Assembly (NCBI GenBank): GCA_963422465.1 | Contig: OY730170.1 | Location: forward strand, 5,356,315 to 5,420,314 | Reading direction: 5' to 3' | DNA length: 64,000 bases | Origin: Lichina pygmaea | Taxonomy: Eukaryota > Ascomycota > Lichinomycetes > Lichinales > Lichinaceae | Shown here: positions 22,644 to 34,186 of the stretch, piece by piece | Layout of the letters: each line of letters opens with the position of its first letter | How positions within the stretch are numbered: position 1 is the stretch's first letter | The notes under the pieces: model-generated | The model's input: the letters and a program-made list of their open reading frames with translations, nothing else | What the model was told of the DNA's origin: nothing | Database searches by the model: none | Program-made: the position numbers and the translations under genes

Positions 22644-24802
22644 GACGATATCGAGGATCGACAGAGGATGGCGACATCACCGTGTGCGGCGTAGCACAGA
22701 TGAATTTCCTACGGTCTTCAGGCCGAACCGCTTCTATACACCCGGTCCAGCAACGTCAGCCGAACGAGCGCAGTATCTCAACAAGCAACGCCTCCAGGCA
22801 CAAACCCAAGATGATGGTACGTTCGAAGAATCCCCACGAAGGCCGTGTGGGTCAGTTTTGTCATTAGCGTGCTCGGCGAAGAAGGACAAAGGCGGACGAG
22901 GGCCAGAGATCAATTCAGATATGTAATGCGCTACCTATTGAACGATGTTCCCACTCGATAACATGCGAACAATAGGTCGTCGTAGGACAATGCAGGACCA
23001 ACATCAATAAGAGATAGTATTAGCAACTCTAAGACGGATCCTCTTGGTCGACGAGAGGAAGAGGCCATCCCAACAAGAAAACCCGGCCATCGTCATCAGC
23101 CACCTGCACCAAGAGCGAAGCCTTGACCGAGGAACGCATCCATTGGCCAAGCGCCCACATGCGTTGCATGGCACGTATGGCTGGTACGACCACTCAGGAT
23201 CGGCTCCGTGGTCGTCGCATCCGGTGCAACAGTAGGCGCCCAGGGCGTCGAGTCGGCCATCGGGCGCGAACGTCTGCCAACGCGGCGCCAACGGCCCGGC
23301 GATCGCTATCGGAACAAAGCAAGAGCAAACCGAACGAGCAAGTCAGTCAAGCATCCGTCTCGTGCTACCAGCACACCATAGCTGGTAGCGGTAAGCCTTT
23401 GTTGAGACATTTAGCCTGCAGCTGCCTTTGCACCATCGTCCAGCGAAGTTCGAATCGTCGAATACGACCGTCACAGGCCGGTGATGCTATTTTTGGTACA
23501 GCCAATCAGGATGCACCCGCGGGCCGAAGCTTCGACGAGCGAGATCACGTGGGGAGAAGGGGCCCAAACACCATGCGATGAACCACCACACCCACAGAAG
23601 CCGGTGTCCATCCCTCTTGACGTTTCGAGCCCCCCGATAGTCCTCGAAGAAGACGCTTTGTCTACAAAGCCTCAACCATGTGTTTTTTTTTTTGATTTTG
23701 CAACGATCGCGATTGACTGAAGCTCGTATGGACTTAGAACTGAGGTACACGGCACGAGTACTCGTACGTTACTGTATGTACTTACGTACTCTGTACGGAG
23801 TACGTATGTACTCCGTACGAAATCACTTTGTTCGAGGACCGAGAGATGTATCCTACTACTCACGGGTTTTCTGTGCGTCTTGGGATATATATGCTGAGAA
23901 GAGATGAGGAACACCAAAACATTCTTGCCCAAAGGCTCATGTATTAGTGACTAAGCGCTTCCGGAAGAACGTTCTTCCTAATTCTGAGCTGACACAAACA
24001 GCCTCTCGACTCGAAGCTAAAAGGAAAGGATCGCGGGATTCTCACTGAACTAGGAGACTAGGAGATGTATGCAGAGCCATCGAGCAATGAGCCTGTTCAT
24101 GCAGTTGTCAGAGGTCTTCCTCGTCGTGTCCTCGAGTAGTAGTTGGGAGGCACGTGAGAGGGATCCATGCCTATCGTCAGGTGGATACGCGGAGTCCCAC
24201 AGTCCTTTTTCTTGTTTGAGTCCCATTCTCCCTCCTCCCGGAGGGGCGCCTACCAGCCAGACGGAGATTCCGGCCTAACGAGCACTTTTTGAGAATTTGA
24301 CTTCGCAGAGCTATAGCTTTACTCTTACACTACAACAACTAAACAGAAATCTAACTCGCTTACTTGATTCTCCTACTTCTGCTCTATTGTTCCTGAGGTT
24401 GCAGGCCTTCTCTCAGTATTTGAAAGAGCAGAGTATCCATCAGAAAAGAACAGGCGACAAAAAGTGTGCAAATCTGAGAGAAGCAATGAAAGCAGATACA
24501 CCTTTGTAGGCAAAATTTCTGTGGTAGATGAAGCTGCAGGGCCAGGGCTGAGCCAGCCTTAGTCAGCTGTTAGTCAGCTTAGCTAGACGGGCTTATAGCC
24601 TCATCTTCTCCCCTCTCTGGAGTCTCCATCTGCCCGGTCTGAACGTACCGAAGGTCAGGAAGAGGGGGTCTTACCATCCCCCCAACGGCAGGGGTACGAT
24701 GTCTGTTGCGAAAAATCCAGGTAACATGCGAGGGTACGTACGGAGTACAGTATGTACGTATGTACGTGGCTCCGAACTGGTACCGATACAAGTCCAGGTC
24801 GT

Positions 24803-24955
24803 AAGTACTTCAGAAGACCCAACCGTGACTTGCTTTGTGTTCTGTTTCCTGACCCACTTTTTCATGAACTTGTGTCAAAGCATGGGGTAGATATACCAGA
24901 TCCCAGCAGAGCTATCATAAGTTATCAGAGAATTTTCTGTCTCACTTACGACGGT
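24803..24955 (+). repeat. Diverged coding-like segment, plus-strand copy
   Basis: The translated segment begins KYFRRPNRDLLCVL, contains PLFHELVSKHGVDI and ends LTYDG. Its partner lies head-on at 25015-25167 on the other strand, has the same 51-codon length and keeps KHGVD and TYD at the same positions. No gene around it is complete. The family is unknown to me. Confidence 0.5.
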
Positions 24956-25014
24956 CCACTGTACGTATGTACGTACAAGGGTACGGTCGCTAATATAAAC
25001 AAGCACTTCAGTAG

Positions 25015-25167
25015 GGGGTCGTAAGTGTTACGAGAGCCTTTGCAACGACTCGTGACGACTCTTTTGACATCTGACATATCCACCCCATGCTTGAACGAAA
25101 ATTCCATCGAAAAGATTGGGTGGGCAGACAGGATACAGATCGAATCGCAATTTTGAATCTTGTACTT
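25015..25167 (-). repeat. Diverged coding-like segment, minus-strand copy
   Basis: The minus-strand translation begins KYKIQNCDSICIL, contains PIFSMEFSFKHGVDM and ends NTYDP. It pairs with the segment at 24803-24955 as an inverted repeat with a spacer of 59 bases that contains GTAC palindromes. DNA identity is moderate; protein similarity is clearer than DNA similarity. Confidence 0.5.
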
Positions 25168-26137
25168 CCGTACGAATGTAACACTCACGAGCGTACAGCT
25201 TGGGACTGTAGCACGGAAACACGCTTACTAAGCGCTTGCAAAATCCTCATGAAAAGCAATTTTCACGGGACTCACGGGCTGGCGCATGGGAGATTTGGGA
25301 TTCTTGAGAGACTTGGGAGTAAACTCCAGACGAAATGAGGAGGTGCGTCGTTGAACAGTGGAACACCGTTGACAGGCTTTGTCTTAAGGTCCGAGCACCT
25401 AACAACTGCTGCGAGACCCCTATTTCTAAGCACTGTACATGCACTTTCCCCTTACTGGCAACGGTGCAGTGATATCGAAAATCGAGTTGAGATCGTCTAC
25501 ACCGTCGTCATCATCTTGCATCCTCGAACGCGCTTGAGAGCCCCCGATCACACCGACTTACCTAGCTAGGCTTCGCTCACCTCCACGACAAACATTCGCG
25601 AACTGCCGATCCAGCACAGCGCCGGGCGCAAAGGGGTCCTCGAGGGCTTAAATTAGGTCAGCAGGAGATCTCGCCGTCGGCAATCTGATTTGGGTGCAGA
25701 CTGCCGGTCGATCTCCTTCCCGCCGCATCGATCTGGCCACGGTGGCGCTTGCAGCCATCGTAGTGGGTGAGTCTTGCCGACTACGATGTTCTCTTCGCGG
25801 TTGCCACTCGCTCCTGGGATGGTTCTTCGGATCCTTATAAGCCCCGAAAGACTCTTCCGGATCCCTTCGTCCCGTCGAATGGCACGACCTCGTTCTCCGG
25901 CGCTGACGAGCATCCGCTGCAGTACTCTGAGGGCCGTCCTGCCTTTCCATCTGCCATCAAGCCCCGACGGGAATTGGTGGACGAGCGCTGGGGACGTCTC
26001 GAGGCGTCGGCGCCTGACCTGGCGCTCCCTTTGGGCCCGGTCGGTCACGGGCATGACAGGGTGGTAGGCTCGATCTCGAGGGTCCAGCGTCGAGATCGGT
26101 CGAGGCCAACGCACGCCGATGCGCAGGCGGGCCGGAC

Positions 26138-27721
26138 ATGTCAATACCGAGTACGCCATCACCGCACCTTGGCGAGACGTGGTCGGCAGAGGCAAACGGT
26201 ACCGAGCAAGGTGGATCCAGCGGCGGGTCTAGTCCCGCGGTCGGCTATGCACATGCCAACGGCAGGTCGAAGACGGTGACCTGGTCTGCCGCCGCTGCCG
26301 CGGTCAGCGGAGCCGGTGCCAATGGGCGTGTTTCGTACCCGGCGAACCAGCCGGGCTTCCTCGGGCGTCACTATCGGAGATTTTCGGGGAGCTTACCGCG
26401 CTTTCGGTCGTGGGGAAACGGCCGCGACTTTGCGCAGAAGGAGAAGTTGGGCCGAGGGCGGTGGTTGTCGGCGGACGGGAACATGCGAAGAAACCTGACC
26501 TCCATCGGGGCCCGGATCCTTCGACGAATGCGGCTCCGCTTCGTCGTCGTCCTGGCGTTCCTTCTGGCGGTCTTTCTGTTCTACGTGACGCGTGAGTGGG
26601 ATCGATGGCAGGGCTTTCAGGCCGAGGTTGCGCTGACGGTTGGGCGCAGCTCTGCATCGGCTCTATCGGGGCAACGGATATCTCGGCGGCGGGAGCCGAT
26701 ACGTCATCCTGGTGGGAGCGAACCACGGCGGCGGTGTGATGGAGTGGAAAGGGCCTCGAGAATGGGCCATCGAGAGGGACAGCATCAAGAACAAGAAGGG
26801 ATACGCCGAGAAGTGGGGCTATCACCTCGAGATTGTGGATATGAGCACCAAGAAACGGTACGCACACGAATGGCGAGAGAGCTGGGAGAAGGTGGACGGC
26901 CTTCGAAACGCCATGAGGAACTACCCCCACGCTGAATGGTAAGCCGAAGGGTTCCCCTCCGCCCCTGGGTCCGTCCGGCCTGCGTGCTCGCCGGCCCTGG
27001 GCCTCGAAGGACGGAGAGACTGACGGAGGTCGAGCGGGAAAAAAGGTTCTGGTGGCTCGATCTGCATACCTTCATCATGGAGCCGTCGTACTCGCTGCAG
27101 TCACACATCTTCAAGGACCTCGGGTCGAAGACGTATCGCGACATCAACGAGTACAATCCTCTCAACATCTCCCATCCGCCCGACGCCGACTACCTCGACG
27201 CCCTGTCTCGATCGGCCGAGGGCGACGGCCAGGCCGACTCGATCGACCTCATCGTGCCGCAGGACTGCGGCGGCTTCAACCTCGGCTCCTTCATCGTGCG
27301 CCGCAGCGAGTGGACCGACCGTCTCCTGGACATCTGGTGGGATCCGGCCGCGTACGAGCAGAAGCACATGGAGTGGGAGCACAAGGAGCAGGACGCGCTC
27401 GAGTACCTCTACAAGAACCAGCCGTGGGTTCGACCGCACACGGCCTTCATCCAGCAGCGCATGCTCAACAGCTTCCCGCCGGGCGCGTGTTCGGACGGCG
27501 GCAACGACACCCGCATCCACTACGACGAACGCGATCGCGACTTTGTCGTCAACATGGCCGGCTGCGAATGGGGTCGAGACTGTTGGGGCGAGATCTACCG
27601 GTATCGACAGCTCAGCAACGAACTGAACCGCAGCCGGTGGGAGAAGTTCAAGGACCGGGTCGGCGACACGTTCAAGTCGGTGACGCAACGTAGGAAGGAG
27701 GAGACGAAGCAGTCGACTTAG
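26138..27721 (+). CDS. mnn10: Mnn10-type alpha-1,6-mannosyltransferase (GT34)
   Basis: Three exons, 26138-26591, 26650-26938 and 27046-27721, with introns of 58 and 107 nt, encode 472 residues. A Ser/Gly-rich cytoplasmic tail (1-130) is followed by a signal anchor at about 133-150 (LRFVVVLAFLLAVFLFYV), as in type II Golgi enzymes. The GT34 domain shows GGGVMEWKGPREWAIERDS, STKKRYAHEWRESWEKVD, PQDCGGFNLGSF, KHMEWEHKEQDALE and RDFVVNMAGCEWGRDCWGE, which match yeast Mnn10 block for block. Mnn10 works in the M-Pol II complex that extends the alpha-1,6-mannan backbone of cell-wall proteins. The expected DXD metal site reads WWLDLHTFIM, so the second Asp is His here. Confidence 0.92.
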
Positions 27722-28775
27722 CACGCCCGTGCCGACTCGGGAGGTTGGGAGTCTGGTGTTCCGATGGCGTTTGGGCTGGCTCGGGTCTCTTTCACTCTCG
27801 CGTGGATATGCCGGCAAGCTTGGGAGTGGTCACTGGCGCCCGGCTGTCCTCTTTCCCTTGCGATTCTACAGTCTCGTGTGAGGTTGAACGATCCGGCGCC
27901 GTTCCCGGGGATGCACCTCTCAGCCTTTGATCTCGTCGCCCCTTCTCTTCTTCTTCTCATCACCATCATCATCATCATCTTCTTCTTCTTTGGTGTAGAT
28001 ATTTTGGATGTACTGTACCTTTTTCTTTTCTCTTTCTCTTTTCGTGTACAGCACCTTGGGCATCTCACCATTGCCCCTCGTACCTTTTTCCGTCCCCTTT
28101 CGCTATGCCTTTTCGCTCAGAGATCTCGACACAAACTCTGCAACGTCCACGGTCCACCGGCCACGGCTGCAGCCTCGTTCTCTTTCGGACGGCCTACCGA
28201 GTCAAGCTCAGTCGCACGGCTCTCGCAGCGAAAGCCAGCTCCGCGACATGTATCGATGCATCCCCATCCCCATCCCATCCTCCAATTCATCATACAGTAC
28301 AAGTCGTCTCCCTGTCAGGCGTACTAGATTTTATGACCAAATCCTTGCCAGGAAATCTGGCCAATAGAAGACTGTGATGGTGGATGCAGCTCGGCTTGGT
28401 GCTTCTAGAAGCTGCAGAGCAATGTACGGCTGAGGGTCAAGCCCACGAGGTTTGCCACGAGCATGTCACGTTGTTAGCAGCAGCGTCGTGTAAGGTACGG
28501 AAGGCAAGATACTGTGGGCTCTTGATGACAACCAATCGGTCCCGCAATCGATCCAGCATCGGTGCGTGCACTTTTACGAGTCGACCGTTCGGATGCCGGT
28601 CTGACCGATTGAGGAACTGCAGCCAGCCCTATCGCATCGACAAACATCCGATTGGGTCCTCCTCGGCAAACACCCCAAACGTCCTCCCCCGGAACTCAGG
28701 TCGACGAGAACAAGCTGGCAAGAGTCCCGGTCCGGCCGGAGCAAAGATAGAACAGAAGCGACACTCAACACGACG
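27722..28775. other. Intergenic between mnn10 and the complex I gene
   Basis: Pyrimidine-rich DNA with TCATCATC and TTCTTC runs (about 27945-28045) lies here. Frames in it are of low complexity. It probably contains the mnn10 3' end and the promoter of the next gene. Confidence 0.5.
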
Positions 28776-29349
28776 ATGCCGACGCCCGAATCGGCCGCGT
28801 TCCTGGCCAAGAAACCTACGGTGCCGCCGACGTTCGACGGGGTCGACTACGACGACAACCGACGGCTGAAGCAGGCGCAGGACGCCATCGTCCGCGAACA
28901 ATGGGTGCGCTGCATGATGGCGCGCCTGGTGCGTGAGGAGCTCGGCAAGTGCTACCGGCGAGAGGGCATCAACCATCTGTTGAACTGTGGGAAGCTGAGA
29001 GGTATGTTCACGTCGATGCGCCCAAGCAGGCTTGTCGTCTATAGGGTCTCCGTCGGCCCCCCTGCCGCGTGCTTGCTGTCGTGTTGTGGTCCGTCTTCGT
29101 CGCTCTCGATCGGTTACCCTGACATACTACACCACATGACTGCAATGATGAAGCCCCCCCATATGGCTAACCGAACAACAACCCGGCTGTCTTCCTCCAG
29201 AACGATACCTCGAACTGCTGCAAGACGCCAAGGTCAAGGGATACCTCTTCCAGCAACAGAACTACGTCCCGAAGGACTCCAGATACGCCTCCGTCGGCAC
29301 AGCCAACCCGTCGCCGGCTCCACCGACGTCTACGGCGTTGCCTCGGTAG
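28776..29349 (+). CDS. nuo12.3: NADH:ubiquinone oxidoreductase 12.3 kDa subunit (NDUFB10-like)
   Basis: Two exons, 28776-29001 and 29201-29349, with a 199-nt intron (GTATGT...CCAG), encode 124 residues. Exon 1 reads MPTPESAAFLAKKPTVPPTF, then DNRRLKQAQDAIVREQWVR and EELGKCYRREGINHLLNCG, and the join restores KLRERYLELL followed by GYLFQQQNY. These blocks match the fungal 12.3 kDa accessory subunit of respiratory complex I, related to animal NDUFB10, in the membrane arm of the inner mitochondrial membrane. Cys residues in GKCYRREG and LLNCG fit the family's intermembrane-space disulphide pattern. The last 30 or so residues form a Pro/Ser-rich tail that is longer than I remember for the family. 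Confidence 0.92.
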
Positions 29350-31126
29350 ACCTGGACGTGGGCCTCAAGTCAGGCGGCACCGGCCAGGCTCTGCCGTCTC
29401 CAGACCTGGCAGGCCGTTCATGTTGATAGGTGCACGATACGGATTCTGCTTTCTCCGGTGCTCGAGCGAGATTGCTGTGACATGACCGGTCCTTGCAGCC
29501 TACCAGTGTGACCGCATCCGCTTAGCCCGAGGGACCCGTGGGCTCTAGTGAAGGGAGAAGGAGGAAGAAGCAGACGAGGCATCGCATTCTGGATCAGCCG
29601 TTCTGTTCCTGTCCGTGTTCCTGTTCCTGTGCCTGTTCTCGTTCGATCCAAGAAGTGGCCACAGCCAAGGAATCAGCAATGACGTCCAAGAACTAGTGTC
29701 TCTGAGATTTCTCTCTCACTCACTTCCCTTAGCCCCAGTCCTGTCCTATTCAGACACCACACTCAATACACTAATTGTGCATTGTTATAGCTATACTTAC
29801 TCAGCTTCACCTCAGCCCAAGTGAAAATCAAGTAATATCTCCAATGAAGCACTCAGCTATACTCACCAAGATATTGATTGATTGATTGTATTCCTACACT
29901 ATTCTAGCACTAGTGTATCTAGGCTAAGTATACTGTGTTCACTATGAAAACAGGCCAGGAAAACCTCTAGAGGTAAGTAAAAAAGCTCTCTCTGCAGTGT
30001 CTTGCTAGTGCTATCCTATCAAGTCCCTGCGGAACATGGGGAGTGGCTGACTGGTAGCCAGCTGCCAGCTGCTTCCAAGTCCAGGAGAACTGGGGAAGAA
30101 CACTGTAGTGTAGGATCCACACTGTAAGAGTGGTGGTGGACTCTTATCTGCATATTAACTTTCTGTGCTTCACTACCTTTCTCTGTCAGGACCTAGTTGC
30201 CGGACCGGGCGCTTACAGTAGTCAGTTAGATCCTGACTAGGCAGGCGGGTGCAGCCGCACTTAGCTATCGCTAGTACGGAGATGTCGGGCACTAAGCCCG
30301 GACATAGTAGTCTTTTGGCTCGGTTCCGCTCTAGCCTACTCCGTACGGCTGCGCCCGACATTCTCTATCAAAGAGAGACTTATCTGCAAAAATTCTCTCT
30401 GACATCACTTTGTGCTGTACATGTATCTACTGTGTCTTGTCATGTTGCAGCAACATGTTCTCAGATGTGGTGACAAGAGAACATGCCTTGTGTTCCTGCA
30501 AGTCGCACAAAATGATAGACATTTCTCTCCCTCCCCTGTTCTTGGTATGTGTCACAGGCAGGCGATGACACGAGATGAAGATGGCAGGACATGGGGCGAG
30601 TATGTCAATAGACTGATCTAGCGATGGCAGTGGACAAACGATCAAGAGGTCAGCTTGCTCCTGGCACTGACGATCATTAGAGGGACCGTGTCTGAAGGTG
30701 ACCTCGTCTGTGTTTATGTGTGCAGTTCTTCGTACATTCCTGAAGCCTGCTTTTGTGACATGAGAGACATGAGACCCGTCTAGATGGATCTGCCCTGACT
30801 GGGGACAATGGGTCGCAAAGATGGAGAAGATGTCGCGGCAACTAGGCCTGATACATGGTGACAGAACGGAGGTGAAAGAAGACCAAAGGGCAGGGCAGCA
30901 GCGCTGCGCTGCAGAGCGAGAGATCACCACAGATGGCCCGGTCTACATGGGCCCACGGGATCGGGACAAAGGAAGAGCCGAGGGGCCAACGGACTTGGGG
31001 ACCAAGAGCGATACCCCGCAGTCGACAAGAATAAGAGAGGCAAGACAGCGGCTCCAGGCGGGCTGAACGTTCGAGTACGGAGAGAAGGAACGCCCCCCCC
31101 CCGGGAAGGGTGACGAGGAACGGTCC
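29350..31126. other. Intergenic, AT-richer island with a solo LTR
   Basis: From about 29690 to 30700 the DNA is poorer in G+C than its surroundings and has no convincing gene. It carries the 177-bp LTR-like insertion at 30184-30360. The last 400 bases lie beyond the 3' end of the bHLH gene. Confidence 0.5.
30184..30360 (-). mobile_element. Short solo LTR-like insertion
   Basis: The 177-bp unit begins TGTCAGGACC and ends GCGCCCGACA, so it has TG...CA ends, and both sides carry TTCTC (30179-30183 and 30361-30365) as a 5-bp target-site duplication. This is the mark of an LTR-retroelement integration reduced to one LTR. A related copy in the opposite orientation lies at 59449-59622. The intact target duplication suggests a fairly recent event. 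Confidence 0.7.
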
Positions 31127-33014
31127 TCAACTGGAGAATTGAATGCCCTGCATGGCCGAAGACGGCGCCGGCATGGGCAAGGCCGGGCGCGATGCCGGCG
31201 GCGACGACGGTCGCGGTGGTGGCGGGGGGTGGTAGTGGAGGCTGACGTTCGGTACGGAGGCGTTCTGCTGGCCGAGCTGCCGTAGCCGATGCAGCTCGTC
31301 CCGCAGCTCCTGGTTCTCTCGCTGCAGCGCCGCGCACCGCTCGACATCCGAGCGGTAACTATCGGCCTTGCGCTCGGCCGCTCGCCGGCTCTGCTCGAGG
31401 TTCCGGGTGTAATCGATGGCTGTGGCGCTTCGTCGTCAGCGGAGACCGAACCGAGCGCGCCTCAGCCCCGGCGCTCGACCAAGTGAGAGGTAGACAGGCG
31501 AAGGGGTCATCAAAACCCACCCTTTGTCAAGATCTCCCATTTGCTGCTCTTGCTCACTCGACCGTCCGAAGGCAGGATCATGCGTAGCTCCTCAAAGAGG
31601 TTCTTCATCTCGCTCCGTCGCTTCCGCTCCGCCAGCTTGTGACTGACCCTCAACTCGGGCGTGCGGCTGTAGGGGGTGTTCCCGGCCGGCGACGTCGGCT
31701 CGCTGCCGAGGTTCGGCAGCTGACGATGCTGCAGCTGGTGATGGTGATGATGATGGTGGTGGTGGTGGCCGCCGCCGAAGCCGCCCATGTCGGCCGACGA
31801 GTCCCCGTCGTGGTCCAGAATCAATCTCGAGCCGTCGCGTCTGCCGTCGTCGCCGACGTCGTCATCCGGCCGTCGCGAGCCGCCGACCATCCTCGAGTCG
31901 GTCGTGTAGAGACTGCTGGCGACCGAGGCGGCGCCGATGCTATCTCGACGTACCGACGGCGGCTGGCTGTGCTTGTCTGCGTCGGATTTGCTCGAGGGAC
32001 GGGCGGCCAGCTCGGGGTCAGGAAAGGCCCACGGCATGCCCTTGGTGGGCTTCATGGCGTTGGGGTTCGGTCCGTGGTCGGGATCGGGGAAGGCCCAGGG
32101 CAAGCCCTTGGTCGGCGCCTCCGAGTTGGGATTCTGCCATTGCGACTGGCCGTTGACGCCGATCTGAGGGGCGGTACGGCCCGGCACGCGTCGGCCCAGC
32201 GAGGTCGTCGTCGTCGTCGTCGTCGTCGACGACACCGACCCCGGCTGCGAGAAAGTGTGGACGCCGTTGGCGCCGACGGCCTCTGACGGGATACCGCGTT
32301 CTCGCTGCAGGCCCGTCACGAGGGAGGTCTGGGACGCGTTGTTGCTCGCCAGCGGAGACGTCAGGGCCAGATGGTGCATCCGGCTGTTGACGCTGCTCGG
32401 GCGAGGCAACGGCGGGTTCGCCAGGTCGGCCGACTCGCGGTTGGTCGAGGTGGGCGCCTGTGCGGGTGCCGGCACCGGCACCGGCACCGACACCGGGTCA
32501 AAGGGCTGGTTGATCAGGGACAGGCGCGACGGCGGCTCTTCCGACGATCGAGCGCCCAACGGACTGTAGAGCGTCGTCGAGGAGTGGGGTGATCGGTCGG
32601 TCGAGAGGCCGGACGAGCGATCGCGGGGCGACGTGCGGTTCGAGTTCAGGGCCGGCAACTGGACGCCGTTGGTCGCGAAGGAAGCCGTCGACGAGTCTGT
32701 CAAGCCAGAGATGTCAGCTCCGTCGTTTCGCGGCGGGGCCGTCGTGCCCAGGGCGGTCCGGCAGGCCACCGGAGGGCTCGCCGGGTGGATCTCGCCGGGG
32801 GCCGCTCACGTTTGCTCTGAGACGGCATGGACCAATTGCCCGAATCGCGGACGAGGTCGTGTCGTTGGTAGGGCGGTCCATCCTCGGGACGGCCGCTGGC
32901 GGGGACGCCCTGGGCAAGATCCTGGAGGGACGGTAGGGACTGGTGGGACGGGCGCGTGGCAGACACCGGGGGCGAGCCAGAGTCCTCCCACAGGAAGGAC
33001 GACATGGCCGCCAT
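31127..33014 (-). CDS. bHLH-zip transcription factor, Esc1-like
   Basis: Three exons, 33014-32810, 32696-31521 and 31419-31127, with introns of 113 and 101 nt, encode 557 residues. The basic region and helix 1 (about 417-450) read RVSHKLAERKRRSEMKNLFEEL; the second intron falls inside the HLH, and the join restores WEILTKAIDYTRNLE. A leucine-zipper-like heptad region follows (about 475-520), then a Pro-rich end. The His/Glu/Arg pattern HKLAERKRR predicts E-box binding. The N-terminal 410 residues are disordered and hold Thr, Val-Pro and His runs (10 His near 390) and an internal duplication of TKGLPWAFPDPD / TKGMPWAFPDPE. The closest named relative I recall is fission yeast Esc1. Targets are unknown. 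Confidence 0.88.
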
Positions 33015-33477
33015 GGCCGACGGCGATCGGTCGTCTCCGACCGAAGTCTACGCAGCGACCGATCGTCCGAGTCGAGGGAACGGACCGTCGACGAGGCCCG
33101 AAACGGTTGCCGAGGGGGAGGGGGAGGGGGAGCCTGGTTCGACGGGAGCGAGGAGCAGACGACTGGGGGCTCGACGCCCTCGGCGGAGGAGAGGTCGTCG
33201 CAGCGAGCACGGGGTGGCGTGCGTAAGCGATCGTCTACGAGGTCGTGCGAGTGTCGTCGCGTCCCAAGATGCGTCGTCGCAGAGCACCCTTTCCGGACGG
33301 GTCGTTCGCGCACCGGGTCGCGTAGCCCGATCGTCTCGGCGCAGGACTCGGAGACGAGAGAGGAAGACAGCAGCGGTCGACGATGGGTCGGGGAAGGAGA
33401 GATGCTGTTGCGGCAGTTGCCCCTCGTCCACAGTCGACCGCATACGTCGGACGCTCGAACGCACGGGCGCAGCGCCG

Positions 33478-33510
<33 letters not shown>

Positions 33511-34096
33511 ACGTCAACTTGGCGCGACGTCCAGGCGATGCTGCTCGACCAGTGTCGAAGTGCTCGCGGCTGCGATCGAGCGCCGGACGCGGCGGTCCAG
33601 GGTCGATGCTCGATCACGGGTATCCACCAGGAAGGGAAGCCGGCGGCGCCAAGGGAGATGTGGAAGGTGCGTTTGTGTGATGGGCCCGGCGGGCGAGCGA
33701 GCGAGCGACGCCACGAAGATACCGGACGCCGGGGACGGGAAATCAGGCCGGCTGCCGTCGAGGGTGGATCTTGGGGACGGCGGATTCGGGATCGTTTGGA
33801 GGAGCATGCGTAGCCGCTAGATGAAGTACAGCATATCAGACAATGGCTGGTGGATGGGTCGTCCGTAGAAGAAGAAAAGTCGGACCCGACGGGACTGCTG
33901 TCTCCATTCGTATTCAGAGATGAGGTACGTATGTACGGAAGTACCGTCGAGGGGGAATTCGGCGGGGAGAGGAACCGCGAGCGAGAGCGCAACGGTGGTG
34001 TGATGGCTCGTACCGTACTTCCGTAACGGCTTATCTGGATTGATATCTCTGCGATCCAGAAGCGTAGGGCGGGGGTGGCCAGACGTCTTCTCCGTC

Positions 34097-34097
<1 letters not shown>

Positions 34098-34130
<33 letters not shown>

Positions 34131-34186
34131 CTGATGCTGCTGATGCTGATGCTGCTGATGCTGCTGCTGCTGCTGCTGCTACTGAT
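34098..34186. repeat. GAT/GCT trinucleotide microsatellite
   Basis: About 11 GAT units grade into mixed GAT/GCT units. Either strand reads open through it (Asp/Ala or Ser/Ala runs), which produces spurious frames upstream of the bHLH gene. Confidence 0.85.

Larger units (their letters stand above)
22644..26137. other. Long intergenic region, partly AT-rich
   Basis: No complete gene is supported over 3.5 kb. Contents are palindrome clusters (about 23740-23825, 24733-24770, 24956-24985), an AT-rich island at 24270-24600 with one frame of 70 codons (ending MKADTPL) that could be a transposon remnant, and the head-on pair of related coding segments described separately. Confidence 0.5.

Noticed and set aside
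32714-33992. Long overlapping frames on both strands upstream of the bHLH start
   Set aside because: They lack motifs and mirror each other across GC-rich DNA; exon 1 of the bHLH gene explains the only supported coding part.
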